A stretch of DNA of 64,000 nucleotides from Ctenosaura bakeri (GCA_948474755.1 CAOLHI010001247.1:310001-374000); one strand, 5' to 3'; numbered from the stretch's first letter, positions 47,701 through 54,266 are shown. Notes: a model not told the origin generated them from the sequence alone. A program made the numbers and translations.

Positions 47701-48253
47701 TCTAACTCCCCGCAGTGCTTACCTCTCCTCCAGCCTAAGGGGACATCTAAAAACGGCAGACTTCCACTAAGTGACCCTCCATCTTCAGCTTTGCACCCGC
47801 TATATAACTGAAAACCCCACACTCCCGCTAAGGGCCCCCCAATATTCAGCCTCGCACCCCCGAAATACCTGAACCCCACACTCCCGCTAAGGGCCCCCCC
47901 AATATTCAGCCTCGCACCCCCGAAATACCTGAAAACCCCACACTCTCGCTAAGGGGCCCCCCATCTTCAGCCTCGCACCTCCCACACAGCGTGGCCCCCG
48001 GAGGCCCCCCACAGCCCCCCAACTTTTCTTTCAGCAACTCCGTCGGCCCCGCTGCCTCCCTTGCGCTCCCCGCCTCGACACTGCCTCACCCCGCCGTGCT
48101 CCCCACCTCCTTGTAAAACCCCTCACCCCGAGCAACCCTCGGCTCCGCCAGGGCCCGGGACGGGGAGAGGGCCCGGCGCCTCGGGGGCCCGCCGTCGGGC
48201 CCCTCACCTGCCAGCTGTCTCCGCAGTAGCAGCGCGGACTGGAGCTCCGTCAT
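14668..48253 (-). CDS. UBE2G1: Ubiquitin-conjugating enzyme E2 G1 (complete, 5 coding exons)
   Basis: UBE2G1 takes activated ubiquitin from E1 as a thioester and passes it to substrates with RING E3s. It is known for Lys48-linked chains, endoplasmic-reticulum-associated degradation and cullin-RING ligases. The coding sequence is the complement of the join 14668..14754, 15779..15957, 17121..17218, 20144..20246, 48208..48253, giving 170 residues plus stop, the usual length. Residues 1-15 are [15 protein letters not shown]. The HPN motif lies at about 80-82 and the catalytic cysteine at about 90 in NGDVCISIL. The acidic insertion [17 protein letters not shown] (about 95-111), typical of the UBE2G1/UBC7/CDC34 group, follows. 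The C-terminus is RKSQETAFE. All introns are GT-AG and phases agree. The initiator has A at -3. It was identified by protein resemblance recalled from the family, without a database search. Confidence 0.97.
14755..15778 (-). other. UBE2G1: UBE2G1 intron 4
   Basis: The donor is GCAGCG|GTATGACTT and the acceptor TCTGCAG. It is 1024 bp, phase 0. No repeat or gene was recognised inside. Confidence 0.9.
15779..15957 (-). CDS. UBE2G1: UBE2G1 exon 4 (catalytic core)
   Basis: The acceptor is TTTCTGTAG|TTGATAAAAATG and the donor GCAGCG|GTATGA; 179 nt. It encodes the active-site stretch [20 protein letters not shown], the acidic loop, then [20 protein letters not shown] and [13 protein letters not shown]. 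The catalytic cysteine is in NGDVC. Confidence 0.96.
15958..17120 (-). other. UBE2G1: UBE2G1 intron 3
   Basis: The donor is CCAAATG|GTAAGACAG and the acceptor CTGTAG. It is 1163 bp. The acceptor is followed upstream by a poly-T/C run (about 15963-15990). Nothing else was recognised. Confidence 0.9.
17121..17218 (-). CDS. UBE2G1: UBE2G1 exon 3 (UBC fold, HPN motif)
   Basis: The acceptor is TTTTTCCAG|TGAAGGTGGC and the donor ATG|GTAAGAC; 98 nt. It encodes [20 protein letters not shown] then [12 protein letters not shown]. The first base completes Tyr50 begun in exon 2; the last base begins Val83. Confidence 0.96.
18530..18571. repeat. Perfect 21-bp tandem duplication
   Basis: Two exact copies of TTAAGTTAGAAATAGGTCCC plus A lie side by side (18530-18550 and 18551-18571) in UBE2G1 intron 2. 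The absence of mismatch indicates a recent slippage or repair event. Confidence 0.9.
19350..19564. mobile_element. Palindromic foldback insertion with 14-bp TSD
   Basis: 19350-19535 is an inverted repeat of about 85-bp arms, running from ATAGGTTGTTGTGGGTTTTC on the left to GAAAACCCACAACAACCTAT on the right. The arms include CCTGACGTTTCGCCTGCATC and its complement, separated by a short loop near 19442. A 29-nt tail (GGATTCCGGCTGTGAAAGCC...) follows on the right only. The whole is bracketed by the direct repeat ACATCACAGTAACT at 19336-19349 and 19565-19578, identical at all 14 positions. An inverted duplicated structure with a variable target duplication fits a Penelope-like element, but no reverse transcriptase or GIY-YIG frame is present, so the class is inferred. 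It lies in UBE2G1 intron 2. Confidence 0.85.
20144..20246 (-). CDS. UBE2G1: UBE2G1 exon 2
   Basis: The acceptor is TTTTTTGCCCAACAG|AACTTAAC and the donor CACTGTA|GTAAGTAG; 103 nt. It encodes [20 protein letters not shown] then [13 protein letters not shown], the start of the UBC fold. The polypyrimidine tract upstream is largely a CT microsatellite (complement of 20262-20281). Confidence 0.96.
20262..20281. repeat. (GA)n microsatellite at exon 2 acceptor
   Basis: About ten GA units. On the gene strand it is a CT run ending about 15 nt from the exon 2 splice acceptor, so it forms most of the polypyrimidine tract. Confidence 0.9.
20305..20520 (+). mobile_element. tRNA-derived SINE, ACAACAAC-tail type
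   Basis: Head GTGTAGTGGTTTGAGTGTTT, box-B-like GGGTTCAAATCC, core TCACACTCTCTCAGCC, tail GCTTGAAGCAACATAACAG. It is antisense to UBE2G1, in intron 1, within about 60 nt of exon 2. Confidence 0.85.
20672..20912 (-). repeat. CR1 LINE 3' fragment
   Basis: Plus-strand blocks GGCCATCCAATCCAACCCCT, CCATGCAGGAATACACC, and CTCTTTGTCCTGGTCTCTGG are collinear with the 3' end of the CR1 copy at 52.05 kb. It is truncated at both ends and several per cent diverged, so older than that copy. Confidence 0.85.
22077..22461 (+). mobile_element. Non-autonomous pogo/Tigger-like element
   Basis: It begins CAGTCACCCCTCCACATTCA after a TA and ends near GTGGAGTGCTTACCG before a TA. The body (AGGGTTAGGGGCACAGGACC, CATATTTAACACACAC) is shared with the copy at 36841. 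Terminal sequence and TA target resemble the MER2/Tigger group of Tc1/mariner elements. No transposase frame remains. Confidence 0.75.
22840..23050 (-). mobile_element. 5S rRNA-derived SINE
   Basis: The right part, about 22957-23048, is the complement of a 5S rRNA gene. It reads GCCTACAGCACCTGATATTC, then GGCAGTCTCCCATCTAAATA, then TTCTAAGATCAGACACAATC, which follows the 5S sequence through the internal promoter region. The left part carries the same tail as the tRNA-type SINEs (ATGCCTTCAAGTCACC, ACTTATGGTGACC). So a 5S head is fused to the shared LINE-like tail, as known for the 5S class of lizard SINEs. Confidence 0.82.
23431..23609 (+). repeat. CR1 LINE 3' end
   Basis: Starts TGTCCGGCAGTGGAATCTGT (the ORF2 end) and continues through GGCAGGGGGTTGGACTGGAT to the tail TTTCTATGATTCTATGA. 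It is very similar to the 3' end of the 52.05 kb copy, so a young 5'-truncated insertion. Confidence 0.9.
24179..24382 (+). mobile_element. tRNA-derived SINE, ACAACAAC-tail type
   Basis: Starts AAGCCAGCATAGTATACTGC and ends TGACTTGAAGATGCACAACA. Head, core and tail are all present, with some internal shortening. In UBE2G1 intron 1, antisense. Confidence 0.85.
25380..26800 (+). pseudogene. L1 LINE ORF2 relic (RT and C-terminal part)
   Basis: Conceptual plus-strand reading gives [20 protein letters not shown] (the F/Y-A-D-D box with the second D mutated) and [18 protein letters not shown]. It continues with [23 protein letters not shown] and [20 protein letters not shown], then [13 protein letters not shown] and a cysteine-containing C-terminal stretch. 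This order matches L1 ORF2 from the catalytic box to the C-terminal domain. Several stops and frameshifts interrupt it, and the 5' half is absent. Confidence 0.75.
26848..26915 (+). repeat. Tigger-like left-end fragment
   Basis: CCAGGGTTAGGAGCCCAGGA and AAAAGTGGAAAAACCAAATA align with the left end of the elements at 22077 and 36841. The element is cut off after about 70 bp. Confidence 0.55.
27376..27451 (+). mobile_element. 5'-truncated SINE tail
   Basis: Begins GCCAAGAAAATCCCGATATG and ends CTGAAGGCACACAACAACAG, which is only the 3' third of the SINE. It abuts a complete copy 12 bp downstream. Confidence 0.75.
27464..27706 (+). mobile_element. tRNA-derived SINE, full length
   Basis: Head GAGAGCCAGTGTGGTATAGT, box-B region AGGTTCAAACCC, core CTCTCTACCTCACAGGAG, tail TTGAAGGCACGCAACAACAA. 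Same orientation as the truncated copy beside it. Confidence 0.9.
27970..28166 (-). mobile_element. tRNA-derived SINE
   Basis: Plus strand starts GTTGTTGTGGTGTGCCTTCA and ends CATCACACTGGTGCTC, the reverse of the full SINE, with a deletion in the core. Confidence 0.85.
30000..30065 (-). repeat. LINE 3' tail fragment
   Basis: TTGTATCCCACCTTTTCCCC is the reverse of a GGGAAAAGGTGGGATA-type LINE end, preceded by GTTGTTGTT-type trinucleotide remnants. Confidence 0.45.
30870..30945 (-). repeat. tRNA-like SINE head fragment
   Basis: AATTGAAACTGGGACACTAT and GCTCCACCACTGAGCTATGG are the reverse of a tRNA-type promoter region (box A and box B spacing). It is a second SINE family, distinct from the ACAACAAC-tail one. 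No intact tRNA fold is supported. Confidence 0.55.
34245..34390 (+). repeat. LINE-like body fragment
   Basis: AAGCCATGAAGGGCTTTAAA GG-type sequence, followed by CTTAACTGGGCCTGG, is part of a common reptilian L2/CR1-like 3' region. It is too diverged for a family name. Confidence 0.45.
36188..36352. mobile_element. Short element with terminal and internal inverted repeats
   Basis: It starts GTATTTGCCAGTGTATA and ends TATGCTAGCAAATACAGTA, forming terminal inverted repeats. Inside, GTATTTGCCAGTGTATA (36188-36204) pairs exactly with TATACACTGGCAAATAC (36237-36253). TA dinucleotides flank both ends, which would fit a mariner-like target. No coding capacity. Confidence 0.6.
36841..37204 (+). mobile_element. 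Non-autonomous pogo/Tigger-like element
   Basis: It begins CAGTCATCCCTGTGCTAGGG and ends CACAAATGTGGAGGGCTGAC plus TG, flanked by TA on both sides (36839-36840 and 37205-37206). Its reversed right end CAGTCAGCCCTCCACATTTG matches the left end of the sister copy at 22077. 364 bp, no transposase frame. Confidence 0.8.
38246..38557. mobile_element. Inverted-repeat element, about 310 bp
   Basis: The left end has CTTTAAGATTAACTGGTTTT then TATTTTAGCA, and the reversed right end has CTTTAAACCTAACTGGTTTT then TATTTTAGCA. The roughly 45-bp arms enclose unique sequence containing CTTCAGATGCAGTACAGAG. Superfamily not assigned. Confidence 0.65.
39028..39373 (+). mobile_element. SINE interrupted by an hAT-like fragment
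   Basis: The SINE head GAAAGCCAGCGTGGTATGGT stops at about 39046. It resumes near 39192 with CATCTGGAGACTAGGATTCA and continues to the tail TTGAAGGCACACAATAACAA. The intervening 145 bp starts CAGGGATTCTTAACC, an hAT-type terminus like that of the 55198 element; its other end is not visible. Confidence 0.7.
39434..39600 (-). mobile_element. tRNA-derived SINE, tail-truncated
   Basis: Plus strand runs GGTGATCCTAAGGCCTATCA, GGTTTTCTTGGCAAGATTTG, to GGTCTCCAGAGTCATAACC. The distal tail and the extreme head are missing. Confidence 0.8.
39858..40080 (+). mobile_element. tRNA-derived SINE
   Basis: From CTCCAGCTGTTGGACCATGA through CAGAGTTCAAATCCCTAGTT and CACACTTTATCAGCCTCAGA to TGGAAATGACTTGACGGGAT. 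The first part of the head is missing and the tail is diverged. Confidence 0.75.
40448..40636. repeat. Possible hAT-like terminal fragment
   Basis: It ends GAGGTTGCCCACTCCTG, whose complement CAGGAGTGGGCAACCTC resembles the terminus of the 41816 element. The opposite terminus is not recognised. Confidence 0.35.
41816..42123. mobile_element. Non-autonomous hAT-like element
   Basis: The left end CAGAGGTGGGCAACTTCT and the reversed right end CAGGGATGGGCAATACAA form terminal inverted repeats. The 8-bp flanks CTTTAAGA and GCTTGAGG agree at only 4 of 8 positions, so the target duplication is weak and the copy old. 308 bp, non-coding. Confidence 0.55.
43995..44205 (-). mobile_element. tRNA-derived SINE of a second family
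   Basis: Plus strand starts CATATGAAGCTACCTTACTG and ends with the reversed promoter region GGTTGAACCTGGGACTTCTA, ACTGAGCTATTATAACTCC. This ATATGAAGCTGCCTTA...GAGCTAT layout is common in lizards and differs from the ACAACAAC-tail SINE. A poly-A run splits it at about 44110. Confidence 0.65.
45480..45830. promoter_or_regulatory. Possible small CpG-enriched patch in intron 1
   Basis: This stretch is richer in CG dinucleotides than its surroundings (GAGGCGAGCGGAGGGCGAG, CCTACGCGCATGCCTGGC, CCCCGCCGCCACC). CGCGCATGCC is close to an NRF1 half-site pair. It could be an alternative promoter or enhancer of UBE2G1, but nothing else supports this. Confidence 0.3.
46775..46834. repeat. Perfect 30-bp tandem duplication
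   Basis: The unit beginning CTGCCCCTCCTTCCCTTCTC and ending CACCATAT occurs twice without a mismatch (46775-46804 and 46805-46834). Confidence 0.9.
47757..47985. repeat. Minisatellite, about 60-bp unit, 3-4 copies
   Basis: The unit carries CCCCACACTCCCGCTAAGGG then CCCAATATTCAGCCTCGCAC and CGAAATACCTGA. Two copies (about 47812-47870 and 47871-47931) are almost identical; the flanking copies (47757-47811, 47932-47985) are diverged. It lies about 220 bp inside intron 1 from the exon 1 donor. Confidence 0.85.
48208..48253 (-). CDS. UBE2G1: UBE2G1 exon 1 (first coding exon)
   Basis: The ATG is at 48253-48251 in context GGGGAGAATGACG. It encodes [15 protein letters not shown] and one base of Glu16, ending at the donor CTGGCAG|GTGAGG. 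The start is the one conserved in the family. The 5' UTR upstream contains a (GCC)n run (complement of 48287-48301). Confidence 0.95.
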
Positions 48254-48286
48254 TCTCCCCGCCGGTGTCCGGGGAGGGAGTCTGGG

Positions 48287-48301
48287 GCGGCGGCGGCGGC
48301 G
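48287..48301. repeat. (CGG)5 in the UBE2G1 5' UTR
   Basis: Five CGG units 34 nt upstream of the start codon; on the transcript they read as GCC repeats. A CCT run follows at about 48317-48335. Confidence 0.8.
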
Positions 48302-48956
48302 CTCCTGCTCCCGTTCCTCCTCCTCCTCCTCCTCTCGGCCGCTGAATCCTCGCCCGCCACCGCCGCCGCGGGGGGCCTCCCTGCCTGCCTGCCTGCTCGG
48401 CCGCCCCTCCGTCCGTCGGTCCCCTCAGCGCCGCCGCCGCCTCAGCAGCGCCTCGAGCGCCCCTGCGCCGCGGGGGGAGGGGAGGGGATGAGGGGAGAGG
48501 GGGAGGGGGAGGCCACTCCTGAGGCGCTTTTTGAGGCGGCGACGCGGCCGAGCCTGGCGGGGAAAGGGGGCAAAAGAGGGCCGCGAGGAAGGGCTCCCTC
48601 GACGCCGCCTCCCCGCCGCGCGACTCCCTCGCTCTTCGCCCCTTCCCCTCCGCTTTTTCTCTCTTTCCCCTCCTTCTCCCCACCTCACGGAATTTCACTG
48701 CACTCGGGCGCCGCGGCGCGCAGGCGCACTAGCGACCTCGCGCAGGCGCCCTTCGGCCCCTGCGTGTTGCGTCGCGTCGCGTCGCTCCCTCCTTCCCCGT
48801 CGCGGACTCCCCTTGACGTTTTCGCTCTGGGCCAAAGGATGGGTGCCTCCTCCTCCTCCTCTTTCCCCCGCGCCCCAACGGCGGCTCGTCCGCCATCTTG
48901 AGAAGGTCGAAACTGTTCCCCCCCAGTAAGGGGGAAGAAGGCGGAGAAGCGACGGC

Positions 48957-48978
48957 TTATTTATTTATTTATTTATTT
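48957..48978. repeat. (TTTA)n microsatellite
   Basis: About five TTTA units at the upstream edge of the CpG island. A related TTTTA-rich run is at about 49112-49135. Confidence 0.85.
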
Positions 48979-48999
48979 CCTTCGGCGCCATCTTGGGAA

Positions 49000-49560
49000 G
49001 GGCACGGCCAGTCCTGGCTGAGTTCTCTCAGGCTAACCCTAAAAGTTCGTGGCAAAGGAAGGCGGTCGGCAGATTAGTGAAAAGCTCATAAGGGGGCATA
49101 TTTTATTTGTATATTTTATTTTATTTTATTTATTCCCCAGCCGCGCTTTTGTTAACCTGTCCTGTGAAGGCTTCATGCCCTCAAAACACTTCAGGTGCAA
49201 TAAAGCCATTGTTTTACCAAAGGTTAAAAAAAGACAGGAAATTTTACAGGAGGATTTCGTGTAAGCTGATTTTATTTTCCTTTTCGAATAAGTTGAGAAT
49301 CGAAGGTTCAAAATTCGAAGGCGAGGCAAAAGAAAAATACAGTCCCATAACATATGTTATCTATATATGTATTATCTGTCATGTCATATATTATATTATT
49401 TTTGAATAAATTTTTTGAATTTGCTTCTTTTGTGGTTTGGTCATTATTTCATCTCATTTAGAGCAGTTTTTGTACAATATTTTCAAGAGTTTTGGCTGAA
49501 AATCCATATAGGTAATAGCTGTATTAATGCTTGGGCCATAGGCCGTTCGCATACATAGTA
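49000..49560. other. Upstream flank, nothing recognised
   Basis: AT-rich sequence directly upstream of the promoter. Short open frames have no family resemblance. Confidence 0.45.
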
Positions 49561-49563
49561 GTA

Positions 49564-49606
<43 letters not shown>

Positions 49607-49790
49607 TTTACTTTTATCCTGCCTCTCCCAATGGATCGAGGCGGCGTTACAGCAATATATAAAATACATTAAAACATTAAGAGGTACCCCATCCTCCCCA
49701 CCCACCAGCCCTTAAAACCCCCTAAAACACATTAACTATTAAAAACAAATTCAAAACAAGATTGAAAACAATCAATCAGTAAATACGGTG
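49564..49790 (-). repeat. (AAT)n microsatellite plus LINE/SINE 3' tail
   Basis: About 14 AAT units (49564-49607) are followed by the reversed tail GGATCGAGGCGGCG and CATCCTCCCCACCCACCAGC, the same segment as at 885-1040. The microsatellite is therefore the polymorphic 3' tail of the element. Confidence 0.7.
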
Positions 49791-50384
49791 TGAAGGTACA
49801 ACAACAAAACACAACAATATAAAAGTGCAACATAAAATAAACATACAAGTCTTACATATTATAAGAAAAGAGACCCCCAATACAATTAAGAAAATGAAGA
49901 AAATGAAAATCAATATATAGATAGGTAGATATTCAATATTATATATACACATACATATATATACAAATGCTTATTTTAAAAAGCAAAATTCACAGTCTGG
50001 GATTTCCGCTTCCCTCTTTGCTGAGGAAAACCAGACATTCCCCTGCAGCACATTTGTGGTGAAAAGGATTGCTGTGGCTTTTTCACAGGGAGAAATTTCC
50101 AGAGGGGTAGATGTTGTCTGTGGAAATTTCTCCTGGTCAAAGTGCCGGTATGAGCGGAGGAGCCTTAGCAGCAGAGGAAGATGACAGCCACTGGGACCAA
50201 GCCTTCCATCCAAACCTGTGGGACTGGTTCTAGCTACGCGATTGTGAGGAAACAACATGGAAGCTTCATGTGTGAAAAGCATACATTTCATGTGCAACTG
50301 AAAATAGATTTGGGGGACTGACCCTGGAGAGATCTGACCAGGTCAATTATTTCTAGGAGAGAAAAAGAACATTTTCTCTTTAAA

Positions 50385-50565
50385 CAGGCTTTTATGTGAG
50401 CTGGAGAGCTTTTTATTTATTTATGAACCTGTTTTTAAAACTGCTTTAGGTTTTTATAATTGTATATGTTTTTAATTGTGTTAAATGTTTGTATTTTTGG
50501 AAGCTACCTTAGATCCCATTCTGGGAGAAAAGGCAGCATACAAATATAAATAGATAGATAGGGGA
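50385..50565 (+). repeat. LINE 3' end fragment
   Basis: TTTATAATTGTATATGTTTT, then GAGAAAAGGCAGCATACAAA and an ATAAATAGATAGATAG tail. This is the plus-strand form of the AGGCGGCATACAAAT box typical of reptilian LINE tails. Confidence 0.6.
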
Positions 50566-51884
50566 AAAAATTCTAGCAGCTTTCCCCCTTAATTCTCACC
50601 CTACATCTCCTTGAGAGCCTTTGATTATACAGTTTATTAAAAAAAAAAGGCAATATTTTGGCCAGTATTTTTAGCACTGGCAGTAAAACAAATACCGAAA
50701 TACTTAATTTAACAAAGGCTCTGACAAAGCCTTTTACAAAGTCTTTTGTGCCCAGTCTTGTCCCTATTTTCTCTTTGTCCTATATCTAGCTTGAAGGTGT
50801 GTTTTTTTAACAGCATGGGAGACTGGTGAAGGAGGACTGGAGAAACACTGCAATCTCACTGTGGCTATGTGTGCCTGCTCACAACTGGCAAGGTAAACAG
50901 CATCCGCCTCCAGAATCCCTTATTCCACATGCATGAGCAAAGTATATAAAGTATATAAAAAGGAAGATTGCACCATTGTTGTTGTTTTTTTAAAGCTATG
51001 TAAGGTTGGCCGCTGAAATCATAAGAAAAGTGTATGCCACTCGAAGAAAAAAGAATCAGCTCCGGATGTATTTTGGCAGTTCAAACTGTTTTTGTTTACT
51101 TATGGAAGGCTTACCTGGCCTGGTTGTTTCATTTTGCAAGTGCCTATGTTAGTTTTGGGGAAGAAATTTAAACAAGTCAAACAACTCCTCCTCTTCTTTT
51201 CTGTTAACCCTTTTTTATTTCCTTATCTCTATTTTTGTCATCCCTGTTTTCTTTTTCTAATCGCTATTCCTTCTTTGTTATTTCTGCCTCCAGTAGCAAA
51301 TCTTCTACAAATGAAGTAATGCCCAGGAACATCTCTACTTTTCTTAACTGAAGCAGACTTGTAAATAAACAAGCATTGCACAGTTAGCCTAATTTTAAGA
51401 ACTTTAAGCTATAGCATCTTGGTTGAGCACTGGCTTAAACTGAGCCCCAACTCAAAAGCCTGTCGTGCCTGGTTAAACCCATGAGATTTAAAATCAGGTA
51501 CAAAAGTGCACAGAGAAATAGTCTGTTTAAATAAACACATGTTTGTGCTTGAAAAAAAAAAAAAGAAAGAAAAAGCAGACATATGGATTTGTGGCTATTT
51601 TGACTTTAATGACGAGTTTCCAGTGCATCACTTCAGTTTTGAAGATTGTTAAATGATACAGAGGAATAATGTTATTTTTTTAAAATGAATATTTTCTGAA
51701 TATACTTGGTCAGCTCCTAATTTTCTTGAAAGGTGTTCTAGTCATCTTCACAAATTTGATTATACTCATGGTAAGGGCATGCTTTCCCCCCAAATTCTCT
51801 TCTTCCCATTCCCTTGCCTCTGGCCCCAGCACACAAAAGGCAAGAGAATGGGAGGGGGATTGTGGGGGGAGTGTTATTTTGAGT
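50566..51884. other. Intergenic, nothing recognised
   Basis: AT-rich sequence with poly-A (about 51551-51564) and no recognised gene. Confidence 0.45.
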
Positions 51885-51943
51885 TTTTCCACTTTTGCAA
51901 GGGTTCTGCATTCCAAACCCTTGAGAAAGTGGAGGGGCCGCTG
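51885..51943 (-). repeat. Tigger-like left-end fragment
   Basis: GAGTTTTTCCACTTTTGCAA and GTGGAGGGGCCGCTG before a TA are the reverse of the left end of the 22077/36841 family. The remaining element is not recognised. Confidence 0.55.
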
Positions 51944-52125
51944 TAGTAGTGTGAGGCTAGATAAAGTTGCCAGATTTCGCCCTAGAATTTCTCAGTTCTG
52001 ACAGCTAGGACCTCACTCCCATCCGGCAGGGTTTTTCCCAACTTATACATAGAATCATAGAAATCTAGAGTTGGAAGAGACCACACAGGCCATCCAGTCC
52101 AACCCCCTGCCATGCAGGAACACCC

Positions 52126-53616
52126 TCAAAGCAATCCCGACAGATGGCCATCCAGCCTCTGCTTAAAAACCTCCAAGGAAGGAGACTCCACTACACTCCG
52201 AGGCAGCAGATTCCACTGCCGGACAGCCCTGACTGTCAGGAAGTTCTTCCTGAGGTTTAGGTGGAATCTCCTTTCCTGCAGCTTGAATCCATTGCTCCTT
52301 GTCCTGGTCTCTGGAGCAACAGAAAACAAGTCCCCTCCTTCCTCTACGTGGCATCCCTTCAAATATTTAAACAATGTTATCATGTCCCCTCTCAACCTTC
52401 TCTTCTGCAGACTAAACATACCCAGCTCTCTAAGTCTATCCTCATAGGGCATGGCTTCCAGGCCTCTCACCATTTTGGTCGCCCTCCTCTGGACTTGCTC
52501 CAGCTTGTCAATATCCTTCTTGAATTGGGGTGCCCAGAACTGGACACAGTATTCAAGATGGGGTCTAACCAAAGCAGAGTAGAGTGGTACCAGTACCTCC
52601 CTCGATCTAGACACCATACTCCTATTGATGCAGCCGAGAATTGCATTGGCTTTCTTGGCTGCCGCATCACACTGCTGACTCATGTTCAGCTTGTGGTCTA
52701 TTGAGACTCCTAGACCCCTTTCACACATACTGCTATCCAGCCACATGTCCCCCATCCTATATTTCTGTATTCCATTGTTTCTACCTAAGTGTAGGATCTT
52801 ACACTTATCTCTGTTGAATTTCATTTTGTTGGCCTCAGCCCAGCTCTCCAATCTATCCAGGTCATTTTGAATTTTGATCCTGTCCTCTGGCGTATTAGCA
52901 ACCCCTCCCAATTTGGTGTCATCTGCAAATTTGATGAGCATGCCCTCTATTCCTTCATCCAAGTCATTGATAAAAATGTTGAACAGCACTGGGACCAGGA
53001 CAGAACCCTGTGGCACCCCACTAGTCACTTCTCTCCAGGATGAAAAGCAGCCATTCGTGATCACCCTTTGGGTTCGGTCGGTCAACCAATTATATATCCA
53101 ACTAACAGTAGCCCTGTCCAGCCCACATTTAACTAGCTTCTTTGCAAGAATGTCATGGGGAACTTTGTCGAAGGCCTTACTGAAATCGAGATATGCTACA
53201 TCCACAGCATTCCCTTCATCTATCAAGCTAGTAACTCTATCATAAAAAGAGACAAGATTAGTCTGGCATGACTTATTTTTGAGAAATCCATGTTGACTTC
53301 TCGTGATTACCGCGTTGCTTTCTAAATGATTAGAAACTGACTGCTTAATGATCTGCTCCAGGATCTTTCCGGGTACTGATGTCAGGCTGACTGGGCGATA
53401 ATTATTTGGGTCCTCTTTTTTTCCCTTCTTGAAGATGGGGATAACATTTGCTCTCTTCCAATCTGCTGGAACTTCTCCTGTCCTCCAAGATTTCTCAAAG
53501 ATTATAGCAAGCAGTTCCAAAATGACCTCTGCCAGCTCTTTTAATATCCTAGGATGCAATTCATCTGGCCCTGGAGACTTGAATTCATCCAGTGTGGCCA
53601 GGTATTCCTGTACCAC
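52126..53616 (-). CDS. CR1 ORF2 reverse transcriptase (496 codons, element remnant)
   Basis: CR1 ORF2 copies element RNA at the nicked target. The frame shows [17 protein letters not shown] (RT block 1), [59 protein letters not shown] (first catalytic aspartate), [20 protein letters not shown], and FADDTKLGG (the catalytic A-D-D box). It then continues through [14 protein letters not shown] and [20 protein letters not shown] to the stop. The ATG at 53616 is internal to the original frame, which continues upstream without it ([18 protein letters not shown] sequence). The RT motifs are intact; only the 5' part is lost. This is a repeat-encoded frame and not a host gene. Confidence 0.88.
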   Translation of the reverse strand: MVQEYLATLDEFKSPGPDELHPRILKELAEVILELLAIIFEKSWRTGEVPADWKRANVIPIFKKGKKEDPNNYRPVSLTSVPGKILEQIIKQSVSNHLESNAVITRSQHGFLKNKSCQTNLVSFYDRVTSLIDEGNAVDVAYLDFSKAFDKVPHDILAKKLVKCGLDRATVSWIYNWLTDRTQRVITNGCFSSWREVTSGVPQGSVLVPVLFNIFINDLDEGIEGMLIKFADDTKLGGVANTPEDRIKIQNDLDRLESWAEANKMKFNRDKCKILHLGRNNGIQKYRMGDMWLDSSMCERGLGVSIDHKLNMSQQCDAAAKKANAILGCINRSMVSRSREVLVPLYSALVRPHLEYCVQFWAPQFKKDIDKLEQVQRRATKMVRGLEAMPYEDRLRELGMFSLQKRRLRGDMITLFKYLKGCHVEEGGDLFSVAPETRTRSNGFKLQERRFHLNLRKNFLTVRAVRQWNLLPRSVVESPSLEVFKQRLDGHLSGLL

Positions 53617-53627
53617 CTCTCTACTTA

Positions 53628-54149
53628 TTATGTGCCTCGTTTCCTCTGCCTCCTCCCCTGCTCCCCAACCGCCAGGCTGAGTGCTTGTATCCTTCTGGGA
53701 AAAAACTGAGGCAAAGAAGGTGTTAAGTAGTTCTGCCTTTTCCCCCCTGTGAGTAATTCGCCATCTTCTCTGCGCAGCGACCCTACTGTCTCCTTCTTTT
53801 TCCTTTTGCTGCGGACATATTTAAAAAAACCCTTTTTATTGTTTTTAATGTCTCTGGCCAGCCTAAGTTCGTTCTGTGCTTTAGCCTTTCTGACCTCCTC
53901 CCCACATTTCCTGGCTACCTGCTTAAATTCTTCTTTGGTGGTTTCCCCCTTCTTCCACTTCCTATACATGTTTCTCTTAACTCTTAGCTCAGCTGAGAGT
54001 TCTTTAGTCAACCATTCTGGTTTCTTCAGATGCCTTCCATTTTTCCTCCTTATTGGCACAGTTTTAGACTGTGCCTTCAGTATCTCCTTTGTAAGGAACT
54101 CCCGTGCCTCCTGAACTCCTTTCCCTTTCACTATTCCTGACCAACACAA
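53628..54149 (-). pseudogene. CR1 ORF2 linker region, frameshifted from the RT frame
   Basis: The frame includes PEWLTKELSAELRVKRNMYR, KARKCGEEVRKAK-like and [19 protein letters not shown], which is the lysine-rich region between endonuclease and RT. After LLTG the frame is lost in a run of six G (near 53739-53744); the correct continuation ([20 protein letters not shown]) lies in the neighbouring frame. A single-base change in the homopolymer explains it. Confidence 0.85.
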
Positions 54150-54266
54150 GTGTCTGATCCTTCATCTGACCTGGGTTGCCACTGGCAACTCTTACTAAGC
54201 TGTATAATAAACTCTGTGCCACATGGCAGTAAAAACATTGTCGTTATGGAACAAATGTATTGTCAA

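Larger units (their letters stand above)
20247..48207 (-). other. UBE2G1: UBE2G1 intron 1, about 28 kb, repeat-rich
   Basis: The donor is CTGGCAG|GTGAGGG at 48207 and the acceptor is before 20246. No other gene was recognised inside. Repeats listed separately occupy parts of it. Stretches of about 28.2-30.0, 31.0-33.9, 34.4-36.1, 42.2-43.9, and 46.0-47.7 kb hold no feature I can support beyond short duplications. Confidence 0.9.
48030..48990 (-). promoter_or_regulatory. UBE2G1: UBE2G1 CpG-island promoter
   Basis: The stretch is dense in CG dinucleotides and GC-rich, unlike the AT-rich remainder, and covers exon 1. No TATA box is evident. GCGCAGGCGC occurs near 48719 and 48743; its complement GCGCCTGCGC fits the NRF1 motif. 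CCGCCATCTTG near 48891 and GCGCCATCTTG near 48985 are YY1-type sites (complement CAAGATGGCG) in the gene's orientation. Transcription probably starts somewhere between about 48.3 and 48.9 kb; the exact start is not determined. No divergent partner gene is visible. Confidence 0.8.
52048..54165 (-). mobile_element. CR1 LINE, 5'-truncated with frameshifted ORF2
   Basis: The 3' end is at about 52048 (ATTTCTATGATTCTATG on the minus strand). The body holds almost the whole ORF2 reverse transcriptase and C-terminal region. The apurinic endonuclease domain and first ORF are absent, so the copy is 5'-truncated. No target duplication was found, as expected for CR1. Confidence 0.92.

Noticed and set aside
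47757..47985. CRISPR-like array
   Set aside because: Units are contiguous with no unique spacers and the DNA is vertebrate. It is a minisatellite.
48204..48698. Long frames on both strands in the CpG island (164, 137 and 132 codons)
   Set aside because: GC-rich sequence has few stop codons. The true coding piece is the 46-nt exon 1; the rest is 5' UTR and promoter.
52112..54114. Plus-strand frames over the CR1 element (111, 147, 123 and 121 codons)
   Set aside because: They are antisense shadows of the minus-strand reverse transcriptase frame.
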